Assembly (NCBI GenBank): GCA_021414245.1 | Contig: JAIOOU010000011.1 | Location: 1-64,000 of the forward strand | DNA length: 64,000 nt | Direction: 5' to 3' | DNA from: Chloroflexota bacterium | GTDB lineage: Bacteria > Chloroflexota > Anaerolineae > Anaerolineales > Villigracilaceae | Shown: one piece after another, positions 47,313-59,524 of the stretch | Numbering within the stretch: position 1 is the first letter of the stretch | Layout of the letters: each line of letters begins with the position of its first letter | Notes under the pieces: model-generated | Database searches by the model: none | Told to the model about the DNA's origin: nothing | What the model saw: the letters and a program-made list of their open reading frames with translations, nothing else | Translations under genes and position numbers: made by a program

Positions 47313-47343
47313 AAAAACATCCCTGTAAAACAGGGATGTTTTT
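47313..47343. terminator. Bidirectional terminator
   Basis: AAAAACATCCCTG/CAGGGATGTTTTT hairpin. Confidence 0.85.
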
Positions 47344-47367
47344 ATTTAACGGGGCGCGGAAAACAGG

Positions 47368-48123
47368 TTACGGTTTCTCCAGTCCGTGCGCCGTCAACAA
47401 TTCTGCATCTTCCAATATTTCCATCGTCAAGCCATCTGCCACGACCCTGCCTTCATCCATCACGATCGTGCGGGGAAATAATTCCTTGACCAGTGCCATG
47501 TCATGGGTGGAGACCAGCATGGTAATGGGCAGTTCACGCAACAAATTGATCAACGTCCTGCGGGCGCGCGGATCGAGCCCCGCGGAGGGTTCATCCAGGA
47601 CCAGGATGCTTGGGTTCATGGACAGGACGGTGGCAATAGCAATGCGTTTCTTCTCCCCCACACTCAAGTGGTGAGAGAGGCGGTCCTTATAAGCCGACAT
47701 CCGTACCGCTTCGAGTGCGGAAGTGACCCGCGCGCGCACATCGGCTTCGGGCAAACCCATGTGCAGTGGACCAAAAGCCACATCCTCGAACACCGTCGGG
47801 GAGAAAAGTTGATCGTCGGGGTTTTGGAACACGAGTCCCACCATGGCGCGGATGGAAGGCAAATTGTCCCGTGTGATGCGCTGGCCGCCAATTTCAACCT
47901 CACCATGCCCGCCCAGAATCCCATTCAGGTGCAGCATCAAAGTGGATTTGCCCGCGCCGTTCGGACCCACCAGAGCCACCTTGTCTCCGTTGCAAAGTTT
48001 AAGAGAGACCCCGTGCAGGGCGGCATGCCCATCAGGATACGAAAAATGCAGATCACGGACCTGCAGCACATCGCCTTCACATTCGGGGGCGACGAAGGAG
48101 GGGGTTGCATGTGAAATGGGCAT
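47368..48123 (-). CDS. cbiO: Cobalt/nickel ECF transporter ATPase
   Basis: GPNGAGKSTLMLHLNGIL, QNPDDQLFSPTVFEDVAFGP, LSVGEKKRIAIA. Confidence 0.92.
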   Translation of the reverse strand: MPISHATPSFVAPECEGDVLQVRDLHFSYPDGHAALHGVSLKLCNGDKVALVGPNGAGKSTLMLHLNGILGGHGEVEIGGQRITRDNLPSIRAMVGLVFQNPDDQLFSPTVFEDVAFGPLHMGLPEADVRARVTSALEAVRMSAYKDRLSHHLSVGEKKRIAIATVLSMNPSILVLDEPSAGLDPRARRTLINLLRELPITMLVSTHDMALVKELFPRTIVMDEGRVVADGLTMEILEDAELLTAHGLEKP

Positions 48124-48914
48124 TACAGCCTTCCAATCATTTGAACAATAAAGATGATCGCGATCGCAAACGCGGTCACGTAATAATCGCGCGACTTCAT
48201 CTCGTGCGGATTCAATGTATACAAATGGCCCGTGTACCCGCGCGACAGCATGGCATTGTAGATGCGGTCACTGCGTTCGTAACTGCGCAGGAACAATTGT
48301 CCCGCCATGTTTCCGGCCACGCGCGCGCGCCATAAAACGCCTCCCCCCGGGCGTTTGCCTGCCGTGCCCGCCGAACGGGATTCTCTCGCCCGCAACAGAC
48401 GGAAAACCTCGTCCGTCAGCACGAACAGGTATCGATAAAGGAAAGCCACGATGGTGGTCAGGATGGCCGGTACGCGCAAATGCTCAAAGGCATGAATTAG
48501 GTCCGGAAAGCGGGTCACTGCCACAAGCAGCAGGGCGATCTGCACCGAAAGCCACGAACGGATGAGTATGCTGACAAAGCGCAGCAACCCGGCATCAGTG
48601 ATCACAAAATTCCACATGGCGATGCTGAAACTGCCAACCGGTTTCCCCGGGATGGAAAACAGGACCGTGATGGCGATCAGTGCAAAAGGCAAAGCCACCA
48701 GTGAACGTTTAAAAGTATACGCCACGCCCAGGCGGGAGAGCAGATTTGCCATCAGCAAAAACAACCAGGCAAGAACAAAAGCCAGCCAGGCACCATCAGG
48801 CAGGAGGGCATTGGAAATGATGAAAACGATCGTCACAACCACCTTAACCCTGGGATCAAGACGGTGAACGAAGCTTTCTTTTTCGTGGTAACGATCGAAG
48901 GCGTCGAAATGCAT
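48123..48914 (-). CDS. cbiQ: Cobalt/nickel ECF transporter transmembrane protein
   Basis: HRLDPRVKVVVTIVFII; LRARESRSAG; cbiQ position in operon. Confidence 0.9.
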   Translation of the reverse strand: MHFDAFDRYHEKESFVHRLDPRVKVVVTIVFIISNALLPDGAWLAFVLAWLFLLMANLLSRLGVAYTFKRSLVALPFALIAITVLFSIPGKPVGSFSIAMWNFVITDAGLLRFVSILIRSWLSVQIALLLVAVTRFPDLIHAFEHLRVPAILTTIVAFLYRYLFVLTDEVFRLLRARESRSAGTAGKRPGGGVLWRARVAGNMAGQLFLRSYERSDRIYNAMLSRGYTGHLYTLNPHEMKSRDYYVTAFAIAIIFIVQMIGRL

Positions 48915-48926
48915 AAGAGGAGAAAT

Positions 48927-49859
48927 CTAGGCTTTCGCCTTCATGCCCCGGCCGACCAGCAGAATGACCGCGCCGACGACGATTATCCCAATAATACCCG
49001 CCCCAATTTTGCCGAGGGAGGTGAAGGCCAGAAAAGGCAGGGTATATCCCGCAAGCGGACCCGCCCCGGATTGGGCATTGCCGAGAAATCCAAGATCGGC
49101 TGCAACACGGTTCAATCCATCCGGATCTGTCGAAGCCAGGGGGGAAAAAAGAACAACAGCAAGTGCAATCAGGCCGCCCACCCAAATCCATCCACCGCCG
49201 CCTTTTGCAGATTCTGACTCTTCCCCAAGCAGATCGGGGCGGGTCCGCAGGATAAAGGCGAGTGCCGAAACCGTGATCATGGCCTCGCCCAGGCCGATCA
49301 ATGCGTGCACGCCCAACATGGCAGGGATGACCACCTGCAATTGAGAAGTACCGCTCAGCCAAAGTTCAAGCGAAGTCAACAGGGCACCGGTCATGACCGA
49401 AAGCCAGGCCGCAATACCCGCGACCCCAAGCTTGATTTTATTTGATCGTATGGAGGCGGATCGATACAGACCGTAACCAACCGCGGCCGTCAGCAACCCC
49501 ATATTCAATATGTTGGCTCCCATGACCAGCAGGCCGCCGTCTTGAAAGAGCAGTCCTTGCACGGCGATCACGGCGGTCATCACCAGCATCCCAGCCCAGG
49601 GACCCAGTACGATCGCAGCCAGCGCGCCGCCGAGCAGGTGTCCGGAGGTGCCGCCGGCCACGGGAAAGTTGATCATTTGCGCGGCAAAAATAAATGCGGC
49701 CATGATCCCCATCAATGGAATCTGCCTTTCGCCAAGGGCTTTATTTGTCTTTGAAATGGCAAGGCCAATGATGGAAGCTGAGGTAATCCAGCAAATCACG
49801 GAAACGACCAGACTGAGAAAACCATCGGGAATGTGCATGGGAACAGGCGAGTAATGCAT
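48927..49859 (-). CDS. cbiM: Cobalt/nickel permease CbiM fused to PDGLE (CbiN-like) domain
   Basis: MHIPDGFLS, INFPVAGGTSGHLLGGALAAIVLGPWAG; C-terminal STDPDGLNRVA + TM. Confidence 0.9.
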   Translation of the reverse strand: MHYSPVPMHIPDGFLSLVVSVICWITSASIIGLAISKTNKALGERQIPLMGIMAAFIFAAQMINFPVAGGTSGHLLGGALAAIVLGPWAGMLVMTAVIAVQGLLFQDGGLLVMGANILNMGLLTAAVGYGLYRSASIRSNKIKLGVAGIAAWLSVMTGALLTSLELWLSGTSQLQVVIPAMLGVHALIGLGEAMITVSALAFILRTRPDLLGEESESAKGGGGWIWVGGLIALAVVLFSPLASTDPDGLNRVAADLGFLGNAQSGAGPLAGYTLPFLAFTSLGKIGAGIIGIIVVGAVILLVGRGMKAKA

Positions 49860-49860
49860 G

Positions 49861-50286
49861 TTATTTTCCTTTTTGACAATCGGGGCAAAGACCAAAAAAA
49901 GTGATATGGCTGTCCGTTAATCGATAACCGCTTGCGTTTTCCAATTGACGGTAAAGTTTGGCAAGCAGTGCGTGCTTGACTTCCATTTCCCTGCCGCAGT
50001 TTCGGCATTTTAAGTGGTGGTGCTCATGACGGGCGATCTCATACACGAGATGTCCATTTCCCATGAATGCAGGCCGAACCAATCCGTTCTCTGCAAGAAA
50101 TTCGAGGGTCCGATACACGGTCGGCTCGGTAAGGTTGGGCAGTTCACCTTGGGCGCGTTCATATACTTCCGACGGGGAGAGGTGACGACCTGCAAGCTGA
50201 AGTACATGCAGGATGGCCATCCGTTGCGGCGTCATGCGGTAGCCGCGCGAACGAAGTTGGGGGACAAAATCAACAGCAACGGACAT
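49861..50286 (-). CDS. Fur family metalloregulator (Nur/Zur-like)
   Basis: RGYRMTPQRMAILHVLQLAGRHLSPSEVYERA; HEHHHLKCRNCG; CPDC; start set at MSVAVDF with AAGGA SD. Confidence 0.9.
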   Translation of the reverse strand: MSVAVDFVPQLRSRGYRMTPQRMAILHVLQLAGRHLSPSEVYERAQGELPNLTEPTVYRTLEFLAENGLVRPAFMGNGHLVYEIARHEHHHLKCRNCGREMEVKHALLAKLYRQLENASGYRLTDSHITFFGLCPDCQKGK

Positions 50287-50295
50287 AAGCTTCCT

Positions 50296-50315
50296 TATTG
50301 CAACTTTTTGCAATA
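50296..50315. promoter_or_regulatory. TATTGCAA-N4-TTGCAATA palindrome, putative Fur-family operator
   Basis: 8-bp perfect arms 10 nt upstream of the fur start codon. Confidence 0.7.
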
Positions 50316-50359
50316 GTATGACTCATAGAGTAGCACAATTGATGTTTTCTTACCTTAAA

Positions 50360-50400
50360 ACAGTTCGACGCCCCAACCCGCCAAAGGAGCGTCGAACTGT
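50360..50400 (-). terminator. Inverted repeat downstream of lipoprotein gene
   Basis: ACAGTTCGACGC/GCGTCGAACTGT arms. Confidence 0.5.
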
Positions 50401-50428
50401 ATCAAACCTGCATTCAAATTTCCATCCC

Positions 50429-51130
50429 CTACGGTTCCCACTCGTAGTGCACGAGAGCCGCAAGCCGGGGTCGGTCGCTGGCGCCATCCATGCCAACCAC
50501 CCAGGTCTGCCAATCCAATCCGCCATACAGGTCGGTGCCCGGAAAGTGCACTGAATAATAATCCACGCCAGGGTACGGCCATTCCGGATTATAGGTTGCG
50601 CCCCCGGTTCTGATCTCCTTACAGGCAATGAGAGCATCCGCCGTAAAGACCTTCTGCAGGGAGGGCAGGATGATTTCTTGAAAGGAGCCAAGTGTCGGCT
50701 GGCCGCTCCCGTAGGAAACCCCCCAGTCAACCTGGAAAGTGGTCTCAAAGACAAACTTGACATGCTCCACATCATAGTTGACAAGCTTTCCATCGCGGTA
50801 ATAACGAACGTCAACACCGTTGGATGGAGAGACCAGCGAAGCCAGAAGCGCGCCATCCCTGGCGGAGAATGCCCTGCCAAGGGACTTGATCAATTCCCTG
50901 CCATGCGGATCGTCACAAAAGGAGAGCGGGGCAGCCGGTGCGGGAAGAGTGAGTGTGGCTGTTGGAGGCTGCGTCAATGCAGAAATGGGGGTAAATGTTG
51001 CAGGGACGATCAAGGCCGGTTGGGCAGTGGCAGATGGCAGGGCCGTGGGAAGCGGAGGTTGGTCAACGGGAACGGAACAGCCGGTGAGAGTCACAACCAC
51101 CAGAACGAGTATATGTGATCTGAGATTCAT
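50429..51130 (-). CDS. Hypothetical lipoprotein with Thr/Pro-rich linker
   Basis: MNLRSHILVLVVVTLTGCSVPV lipobox; start moved inward. Confidence 0.65.
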   Translation of the reverse strand: MNLRSHILVLVVVTLTGCSVPVDQPPLPTALPSATAQPALIVPATFTPISALTQPPTATLTLPAPAAPLSFCDDPHGRELIKSLGRAFSARDGALLASLVSPSNGVDVRYYRDGKLVNYDVEHVKFVFETTFQVDWGVSYGSGQPTLGSFQEIILPSLQKVFTADALIACKEIRTGGATYNPEWPYPGVDYYSVHFPGTDLYGGLDWQTWVVGMDGASDRPRLAALVHYEWEP

Positions 51131-51151
51131 CCTGCATCCTTTCAAGAAAAA

Positions 51152-51171
51152 ACCGGCAGAACAACTGCCGG
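51152..51171 (-). terminator. Terminator of FIST gene
   Basis: ACCGGCAG/CTGCCGGT stem then TTTTTTCTTG on minus strand. Confidence 0.75.
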
Positions 51172-51208
51172 TCATTGTACTCCTATAAGTTAAGCGCCAC
51201 TCATCAGG

Positions 51209-52366
51209 TCAGGCTTGATTCAACTCGCCAAAAAGGATCACAACAATATGCTGGTTTAGGAATTTTGGCGCAATTCCTTCAACGGAAGCGATCTGCCCCA
51301 GGGTATAACCGCCTGCAATCGGGATGTCCTTTCCGAGAATATCCTGCACGGCTTCGATCTCAATTCCGGGTTGGGCCTTGAGAAGCATTTGCCAGGCAAC
51401 ATCCACCAGCACGAGGGCGAAGGCGGGCTTCACATCACCAAGCTGTACCAGGGCCTGCTGCGCAGCCTCCCGGGCGGCGCGTTCGCATGCGACCCGGCTG
51501 CCCACCAGCAAATAGGCATCGATGCCGTCGCGAATGGTGGCATTCATCCGGAAGCTTCCGTCCGCTTCCACACGGATCGGGGAACGGACTACAAGGTCTT
51601 CACCCTGTTCAACTCCAAGCGGATATAAACGAGCCAGGTAATTCAAAGGGGGAAAGGCCCAGTCACGGGCGGGGTATCCGAAGAGACCGGAATAGGTTTC
51701 CGAAGCAGGCCGTCCATCGAGTGTACGCAACCAAAATCCTCGTGAACGGGTTACCCGAAACTGGCTTCCTACCGGGTCCCAGCCGTGATCATGACCAACC
51801 CCGATCTTCATATTTCCCCGGATGAAAGCAGCCACCAACCCGCCTGTTCCCGTCTGATTGCCCGTCATTTGGTAGGTATTGCCCGTATGCAGGTCTCCAC
51901 TGGAGAGTGCGCCTGTGATATTCAACTCGGGCGGGATCGTGTTACAAAACTGTTCCGCATCCCCATTGAAGCCATCGGCAAAGAAAAGGATTGATTGGCG
52001 TTCAACGCGCACCTGGGCATGTTGCGTCACCTTAATGGCGGTTTCACGACCGGATTGGGCATAACCGGGCAGCCAGGTGGTATCCACCTGAAAGTCGCCG
52101 CTCAATAAAGCAACCAACACGGAATGCGGATGCTGGCCATCATTCGCGAGTCCAGCAGGCGAACTAAAGCCAATCATGGGAGTATCGCCCAACAGACTGG
52201 AAACGCCGTTCAACACTTCGCGCGGTTGATATTGATGTGAAGCAATGACAAACGCCAGTGTGGGCGTATTCGCCCCGAGACGATTCAATGCCTTGTGTGC
52301 CGCCTGTAAACCGGCCTCACGCCCGTCCAATGCCTGCGCAGAACCTACCGATGCAAAAACTGTCAT
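51209..52366 (-). CDS. FIST N/C-domain signal transduction protein
   Basis: LAFVIASHQYQPREVLNGVSSLLGDTPMIGFSS.., FFADGFNGDAEQF; FIST_C ALVLVDVAWQMLL. Confidence 0.8.
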   Translation of the reverse strand: MTVFASVGSAQALDGREAGLQAAHKALNRLGANTPTLAFVIASHQYQPREVLNGVSSLLGDTPMIGFSSPAGLANDGQHPHSVLVALLSGDFQVDTTWLPGYAQSGRETAIKVTQHAQVRVERQSILFFADGFNGDAEQFCNTIPPELNITGALSSGDLHTGNTYQMTGNQTGTGGLVAAFIRGNMKIGVGHDHGWDPVGSQFRVTRSRGFWLRTLDGRPASETYSGLFGYPARDWAFPPLNYLARLYPLGVEQGEDLVVRSPIRVEADGSFRMNATIRDGIDAYLLVGSRVACERAAREAAQQALVQLGDVKPAFALVLVDVAWQMLLKAQPGIEIEAVQDILGKDIPIAGGYTLGQIASVEGIAPKFLNQHIVVILFGELNQA

Positions 52367-52375
52367 GTTATCTCA

Positions 52376-55300
52376 CTACTCTTCCGCAACCGGGATGGTG
52401 AAATGGAAGGTCGTACCCTTCCGGAATTCACTTTCAAACCAGATGCGGCCGCCCTGCATCTCAACCAAACTCTTGGTGATATTCAACCCCAGCCCGGTAC
52501 CGGGGGCTTCGCGGGCCTTGGGATCCTCGGAGCGGAAGAATTTCTGGAACATCTTCTGTTGATCTTCGGGGGACATGCCGATGCCATCGTCCTTGACCCA
52601 TAAATGAATGACGCGGGTTGCACCTTCCGGGTCCCATTGATTTGCGGATTGCTCGACACCGATCTGTAGATTTCCGCCTTCGGGGGTGTATTTATAGGAA
52701 TTGCTGGCCAGATTTGTAAGGACCTGCCCAACACGGGTCCGATCGGCCCACATGGGAGGAAGATTTTCGGGCACAACCACTTCCAGGGTTTGCTTCTTGT
52801 CTTCGATCTGGCGTTTCAGGGAACGCACCACTTCATCCACGAGTTCGGCGGCATCGGTGGCCTTGTATTCCAGACGCAACCGTCCGGCTTCGATCTTGGA
52901 GTTGTCATTGAGATCCGAAACCAGCGTGGACATGCGCTCCACATTGGATTTGATCGTGTTCAGGAAGTTGGTCTGCATTTCATTGATCGGTCCAACCGCT
53001 CCGCCGGCAAGCAGTTCGGTGTACCCCTTGATCGAAGTCATCGGATTCTTCAACTCGTGGGCCACAAAGGCCACGAAATCGCTCTTGGCAAGGTTCGCGC
53101 GCTGAACTTCGGCGTACAGCTGCGCATTGGAAATGGCGATGGCGGCATGATCGGTAAGACGGGTTAAAAAGTCCACATCCACCTGTGAATCACTCATGCT
53201 TTCCAAATGCAAAAGGCCGATCACTGCGGTTTCACGGCGGATGGGGATGACCATCTGGGTGTGTGCGCTTGGAAGTAATTTCTCACGGGACGCGACCACG
53301 GTCAACTGTTGGGGAAGACCTGTTTCGACCACCCGTGTCATGGCCGGAATTTCGATCTTCATGGTTTGATCCGGCAGGTTTTCCATGCGTTCATCAAAAC
53401 CCTGATGCGACATGACCCGCAGGTTCTCCCCTTCCAGCATGCCGATCAAACCCGCCTCGGCCCCGGACTGACGCAGGGCCCAATCCAGGGTAATGCGCAT
53501 GGCACGATCCATTTCAAGACTGGCGTTCAACTCACGGTCAATACGCTGCATGACCGAGAGCTCCTCCACGCGCGAAGCCAGTTCCTCATCTGTCAGGGTA
53601 TAAAGGCGCGCATTTTCAATTGCCACCGCCGCCTGCCCTGCAAAAGCAGTCAGCAGGGTCTGATCGTCTTTCACGAACGGGAGGCCGTCACGACGGTTGA
53701 TCACTTCGATCACGCCGGTGATCTTGTCCTTTGCCTGAAGCGGAACGGCCATCAGTGAGCGGCTGACAAAACCGGTCTGTTGATCGATGCCTTTAAACCT
53801 TGCAGTAGATTGTTGATCTTCATTTTCGATGACGGGCCCGCGGGATTGGACCGCCCGCCCGATGATGCCTGTCCCGGCCGGCAAACGCTGGCCGATCAAA
53901 TTCGCAGCCACCGGGCCGACGGTGGCTTTAAAGACGAGTTCATCGGTCTGCTCATCCACAAGGAACAAACCGCCTGCTTCACAATTCAAAATGCCCACGG
54001 CGTTCTCAAGAATATTTTGCAGCAACGGTCCAAGCTCGAGGGTGGATGTGAGTTGCTGGGTGATCTCATTCAACGTGGTAAGCTGATGTGCGCGCTGCTG
54101 GGTTTCCTCCAGCAGTCGTGCTTTCACGATGGCGCCTGCGGTCTGGTCTGCAATGGCCTGCAACAGATCCAGCTGGCCGCGGGTGTAGATGGTCGCCCCG
54201 TCACGACTGCTGATGCTCAAGGCGCCGATCGATTCCGCACCAGCATTGAGCGGGACGCCCATCCATGCAAATGCATTCTCGAGAGCCGGGGAATGTCCAC
54301 GCGCCTGACATTCACGAAGATAATCCTGGGTCATGACCGGACGGCCTTTGCGGATCACTTCCGGACTGAGGCCGTTCTTCTCAGAAAAGGGCAGATTCTC
54401 CTGTTCGGGCATGCGCTCGTTATTCTCGACGCAAAAACCGTAATAGAAATAATCACTATCCCGGTTATAGAGGGTAATGTGAAAATGAGAGAGCGGGATG
54501 ATCTGTGCGGTTTGAGCATAGATCAGTTCAAGCACATCGTCAAAGGTCAGGGTAACGTTGACGCCCTGGGAAACACGGGTGAGGGCATTCATTTCCTGGA
54601 TCTGACGTTCAAGGCGTGCCACGGTCTGAACACGTTCAATGGCAACAGAAGCCTGGTCGCAGATATTCTCAAGGAATCTCAGGTCGCGCGGGGTGTAGGC
54701 CTGCCCCGACAGTCTTGGTCCCAGCGCCAACCAGCCGTTTTCACGTCCCTTGCCCGGCAGGACAATGAACAAACGCGCACCCAATAATGCCAGTCTGGAT
54801 TGTTCCGCCTGCAAAACTTCCGGCAGGACAGCCGTATTATCCAGATACAAGGGCAGGCGTTCATTTTCAAAATAGCGTGCAAAGGGACTTGTGGATGCGA
54901 AGCGAATGTCACTGGTTGGACGGCGATCATCGCCCGGCAGGGCGGAGAAAAAATCGTTGAGTGGATCATACGTGTATACGTGGATCCGGCTGGGGGCAAG
55001 GGTGGAACTGATCTGTTCGCGCAGGATGTGACCGATCGTGTTGAGGTCCAAAGCTGTGGTAAGTTTGTGGGAGAAATTTTCAAGCTGTTCGGCAAACGCA
55101 CGCTCACCACGGAAGAAAACCGTGTCCACGCGGGCTTGCAGGCGCGTGCGAAGCGGCTCGAGGATGATGGCCAGCAAAAAAATAAATCCGCCCACCAAAA
55201 AGGCATTGTTCGCCGGCAGGGTGGTATTGGTCATAAAGCTGATACCCGTGACCAGCAGAGCATATCCGCCCATGACCGCCAGGGTCAACAGAAAATACAT

Positions 55301-56395
55301 CACTCCCCGTCGAACGATGTCATCCGTACGCAGGAAACGGAAGCGCAGAATCGTATATCCAATGACCAGTGGAAAGATTGCGAGGGGCAGGAATAAGTAA
55401 GGTGAAAAATTGATGGGGGCAAGGAAGAAAACAAGACCCAACCAGAGGCTGATCGGGACAAAGGAAACTATGGCTCCGATCAAAATGGCACGCGACTGGG
55501 TCTTTACCACAGGGGACTGGGCATAGATCGCGTGATAAAGATTCATAAATATATAAAACAGCACGCCTAAGGCGATGAAACCATAAATGAACTGCCATGT
55601 GCGGATATAAGCCCTGGGCTGGCCAAAATTAAACAGGGTTGTCATGGATAAAACAGCCAGAACCAGTCCCACCGCAATACCCACCCAGCGGAGATAGGGA
55701 CGATTGATGACAATACGCGGTTCAACCGGAAAGGTCAGGGCAAGATTGAAGAGGGCGCCCCCCACAAAAGCAGCCGCGACCGTCCAGATCCATGTGAATT
55801 CGTGTGTGGTATAGAGATTAAAAAAAGCGCCGGTTACGATCGCCAGGGAGGAGGTAAAAAGGGAAAACGCGCGGCCGGCTGGTTCGTTGCGGCGCAATCC
55901 AAAAATCCACAAACTGGCCAGCAGGAATATTGCACTCAGGATGGAGGGGACTACAAAATAGACAGTACGGCTGGATTCCGGAAATGGATACAGGGTGATA
56001 TCCAACGTACGTTCTTCACCGGTCATGGAGCGCACAGTAACTGTAACCGCCTCACCGGGAAAGCGTCCCTGCAAAATCGCATTGACTTCACGGGTGCTTC
56101 GAACCGGCGTACCATTGATGGCAGCCAATTGATCGCCCAGCGATACCTGACCATACAATGTCCATTCCCGTCCAGGGTCATCCGGGCCAATGCCGTTGAA
56201 CACCATCGTGTGTTCATAAAACGCCCCTAGAAAAGGCTTTTGGATCCATCGATTGGCATAATACAACCCAAACAGGAAGACAATCACCGCCATGGCTTGA
56301 TACAGGAAAACAAACCATTTCAGGAATTGGGTGACGACGGCCCCATACGGTTGCAGACCAACCTGCTCATTACGTTGTATATTTTGGGCTACCAT
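52376..56395 (-). CDS. Sensor histidine kinase: TM/PDZ, polytopic region, multiple GAF, HisKA, HATPase
   Basis: GDQLAAINGTPVRSTREVNAIL PDZ; several GAF-like segments; FVAFVAHELKNPMTSIKGYTELL; DDGIGMS, GTGLGLNITKSLVEMQGGRIWFES. Confidence 0.9.
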   Translation of the reverse strand: MVAQNIQRNEQVGLQPYGAVVTQFLKWFVFLYQAMAVIVFLFGLYYANRWIQKPFLGAFYEHTMVFNGIGPDDPGREWTLYGQVSLGDQLAAINGTPVRSTREVNAILQGRFPGEAVTVTVRSMTGEERTLDITLYPFPESSRTVYFVVPSILSAIFLLASLWIFGLRRNEPAGRAFSLFTSSLAIVTGAFFNLYTTHEFTWIWTVAAAFVGGALFNLALTFPVEPRIVINRPYLRWVGIAVGLVLAVLSMTTLFNFGQPRAYIRTWQFIYGFIALGVLFYIFMNLYHAIYAQSPVVKTQSRAILIGAIVSFVPISLWLGLVFFLAPINFSPYLFLPLAIFPLVIGYTILRFRFLRTDDIVRRGVMYFLLTLAVMGGYALLVTGISFMTNTTLPANNAFLVGGFIFLLAIILEPLRTRLQARVDTVFFRGERAFAEQLENFSHKLTTALDLNTIGHILREQISSTLAPSRIHVYTYDPLNDFFSALPGDDRRPTSDIRFASTSPFARYFENERLPLYLDNTAVLPEVLQAEQSRLALLGARLFIVLPGKGRENGWLALGPRLSGQAYTPRDLRFLENICDQASVAIERVQTVARLERQIQEMNALTRVSQGVNVTLTFDDVLELIYAQTAQIIPLSHFHITLYNRDSDYFYYGFCVENNERMPEQENLPFSEKNGLSPEVIRKGRPVMTQDYLRECQARGHSPALENAFAWMGVPLNAGAESIGALSISSRDGATIYTRGQLDLLQAIADQTAGAIVKARLLEETQQRAHQLTTLNEITQQLTSTLELGPLLQNILENAVGILNCEAGGLFLVDEQTDELVFKATVGPVAANLIGQRLPAGTGIIGRAVQSRGPVIENEDQQSTARFKGIDQQTGFVSRSLMAVPLQAKDKITGVIEVINRRDGLPFVKDDQTLLTAFAGQAAVAIENARLYTLTDEELASRVEELSVMQRIDRELNASLEMDRAMRITLDWALRQSGAEAGLIGMLEGENLRVMSHQGFDERMENLPDQTMKIEIPAMTRVVETGLPQQLTVVASREKLLPSAHTQMVIPIRRETAVIGLLHLESMSDSQVDVDFLTRLTDHAAIAISNAQLYAEVQRANLAKSDFVAFVAHELKNPMTSIKGYTELLAGGAVGPINEMQTNFLNTIKSNVERMSTLVSDLNDNSKIEAGRLRLEYKATDAAELVDEVVRSLKRQIEDKKQTLEVVVPENLPPMWADRTRVGQVLTNLASNSYKYTPEGGNLQIGVEQSANQWDPEGATRVIHLWVKDDGIGMSPEDQQKMFQKFFRSEDPKAREAPGTGLGLNITKSLVEMQGGRIWFESEFRKGTTFHFTIPVAEE

Positions 56396-56473
56396 AATGC
56401 TGGAATTTTACTCTACAACAACCCCGGCGGTGTATGGTACTTTCATGACAAAGAAAAATGCCGGGAAAATAAA

Positions 56474-56504
56474 AGGACCCCGCCCGTAAATCGGGCGGGG
56501 TCCT
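56474..56504 (-). terminator. Terminator of gyrB
   Basis: AGGACCCCGCCCG/CGGGCGGGGTCCT 13-bp stem, then TTTTATTTTCC. Confidence 0.85.
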
Positions 56505-56518
56505 AAATGCTGGGCAAA

Positions 56519-59462
<2,944 letters not shown>

Positions 59463-59489
59463 AACAGATTGATTCTACCATACCCCTGC

Positions 59490-59518
59490 TTGCGTTCGAG
59501 CGCCCCCGCAGGTACAAT
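59490..59518 (+). promoter_or_regulatory. Promoter with -10 6 nt from ATG (putative leaderless)
   Basis: TTGCGT-N17-TACAAT-ctttag-ATG. Confidence 0.65.
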
Positions 59519-59524
59519 CTTTAG

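Noticed and set aside
53780-54787. 335-aa plus-strand ORF
   Set aside because: Antisense to the histidine kinase; no domain or plausible start context
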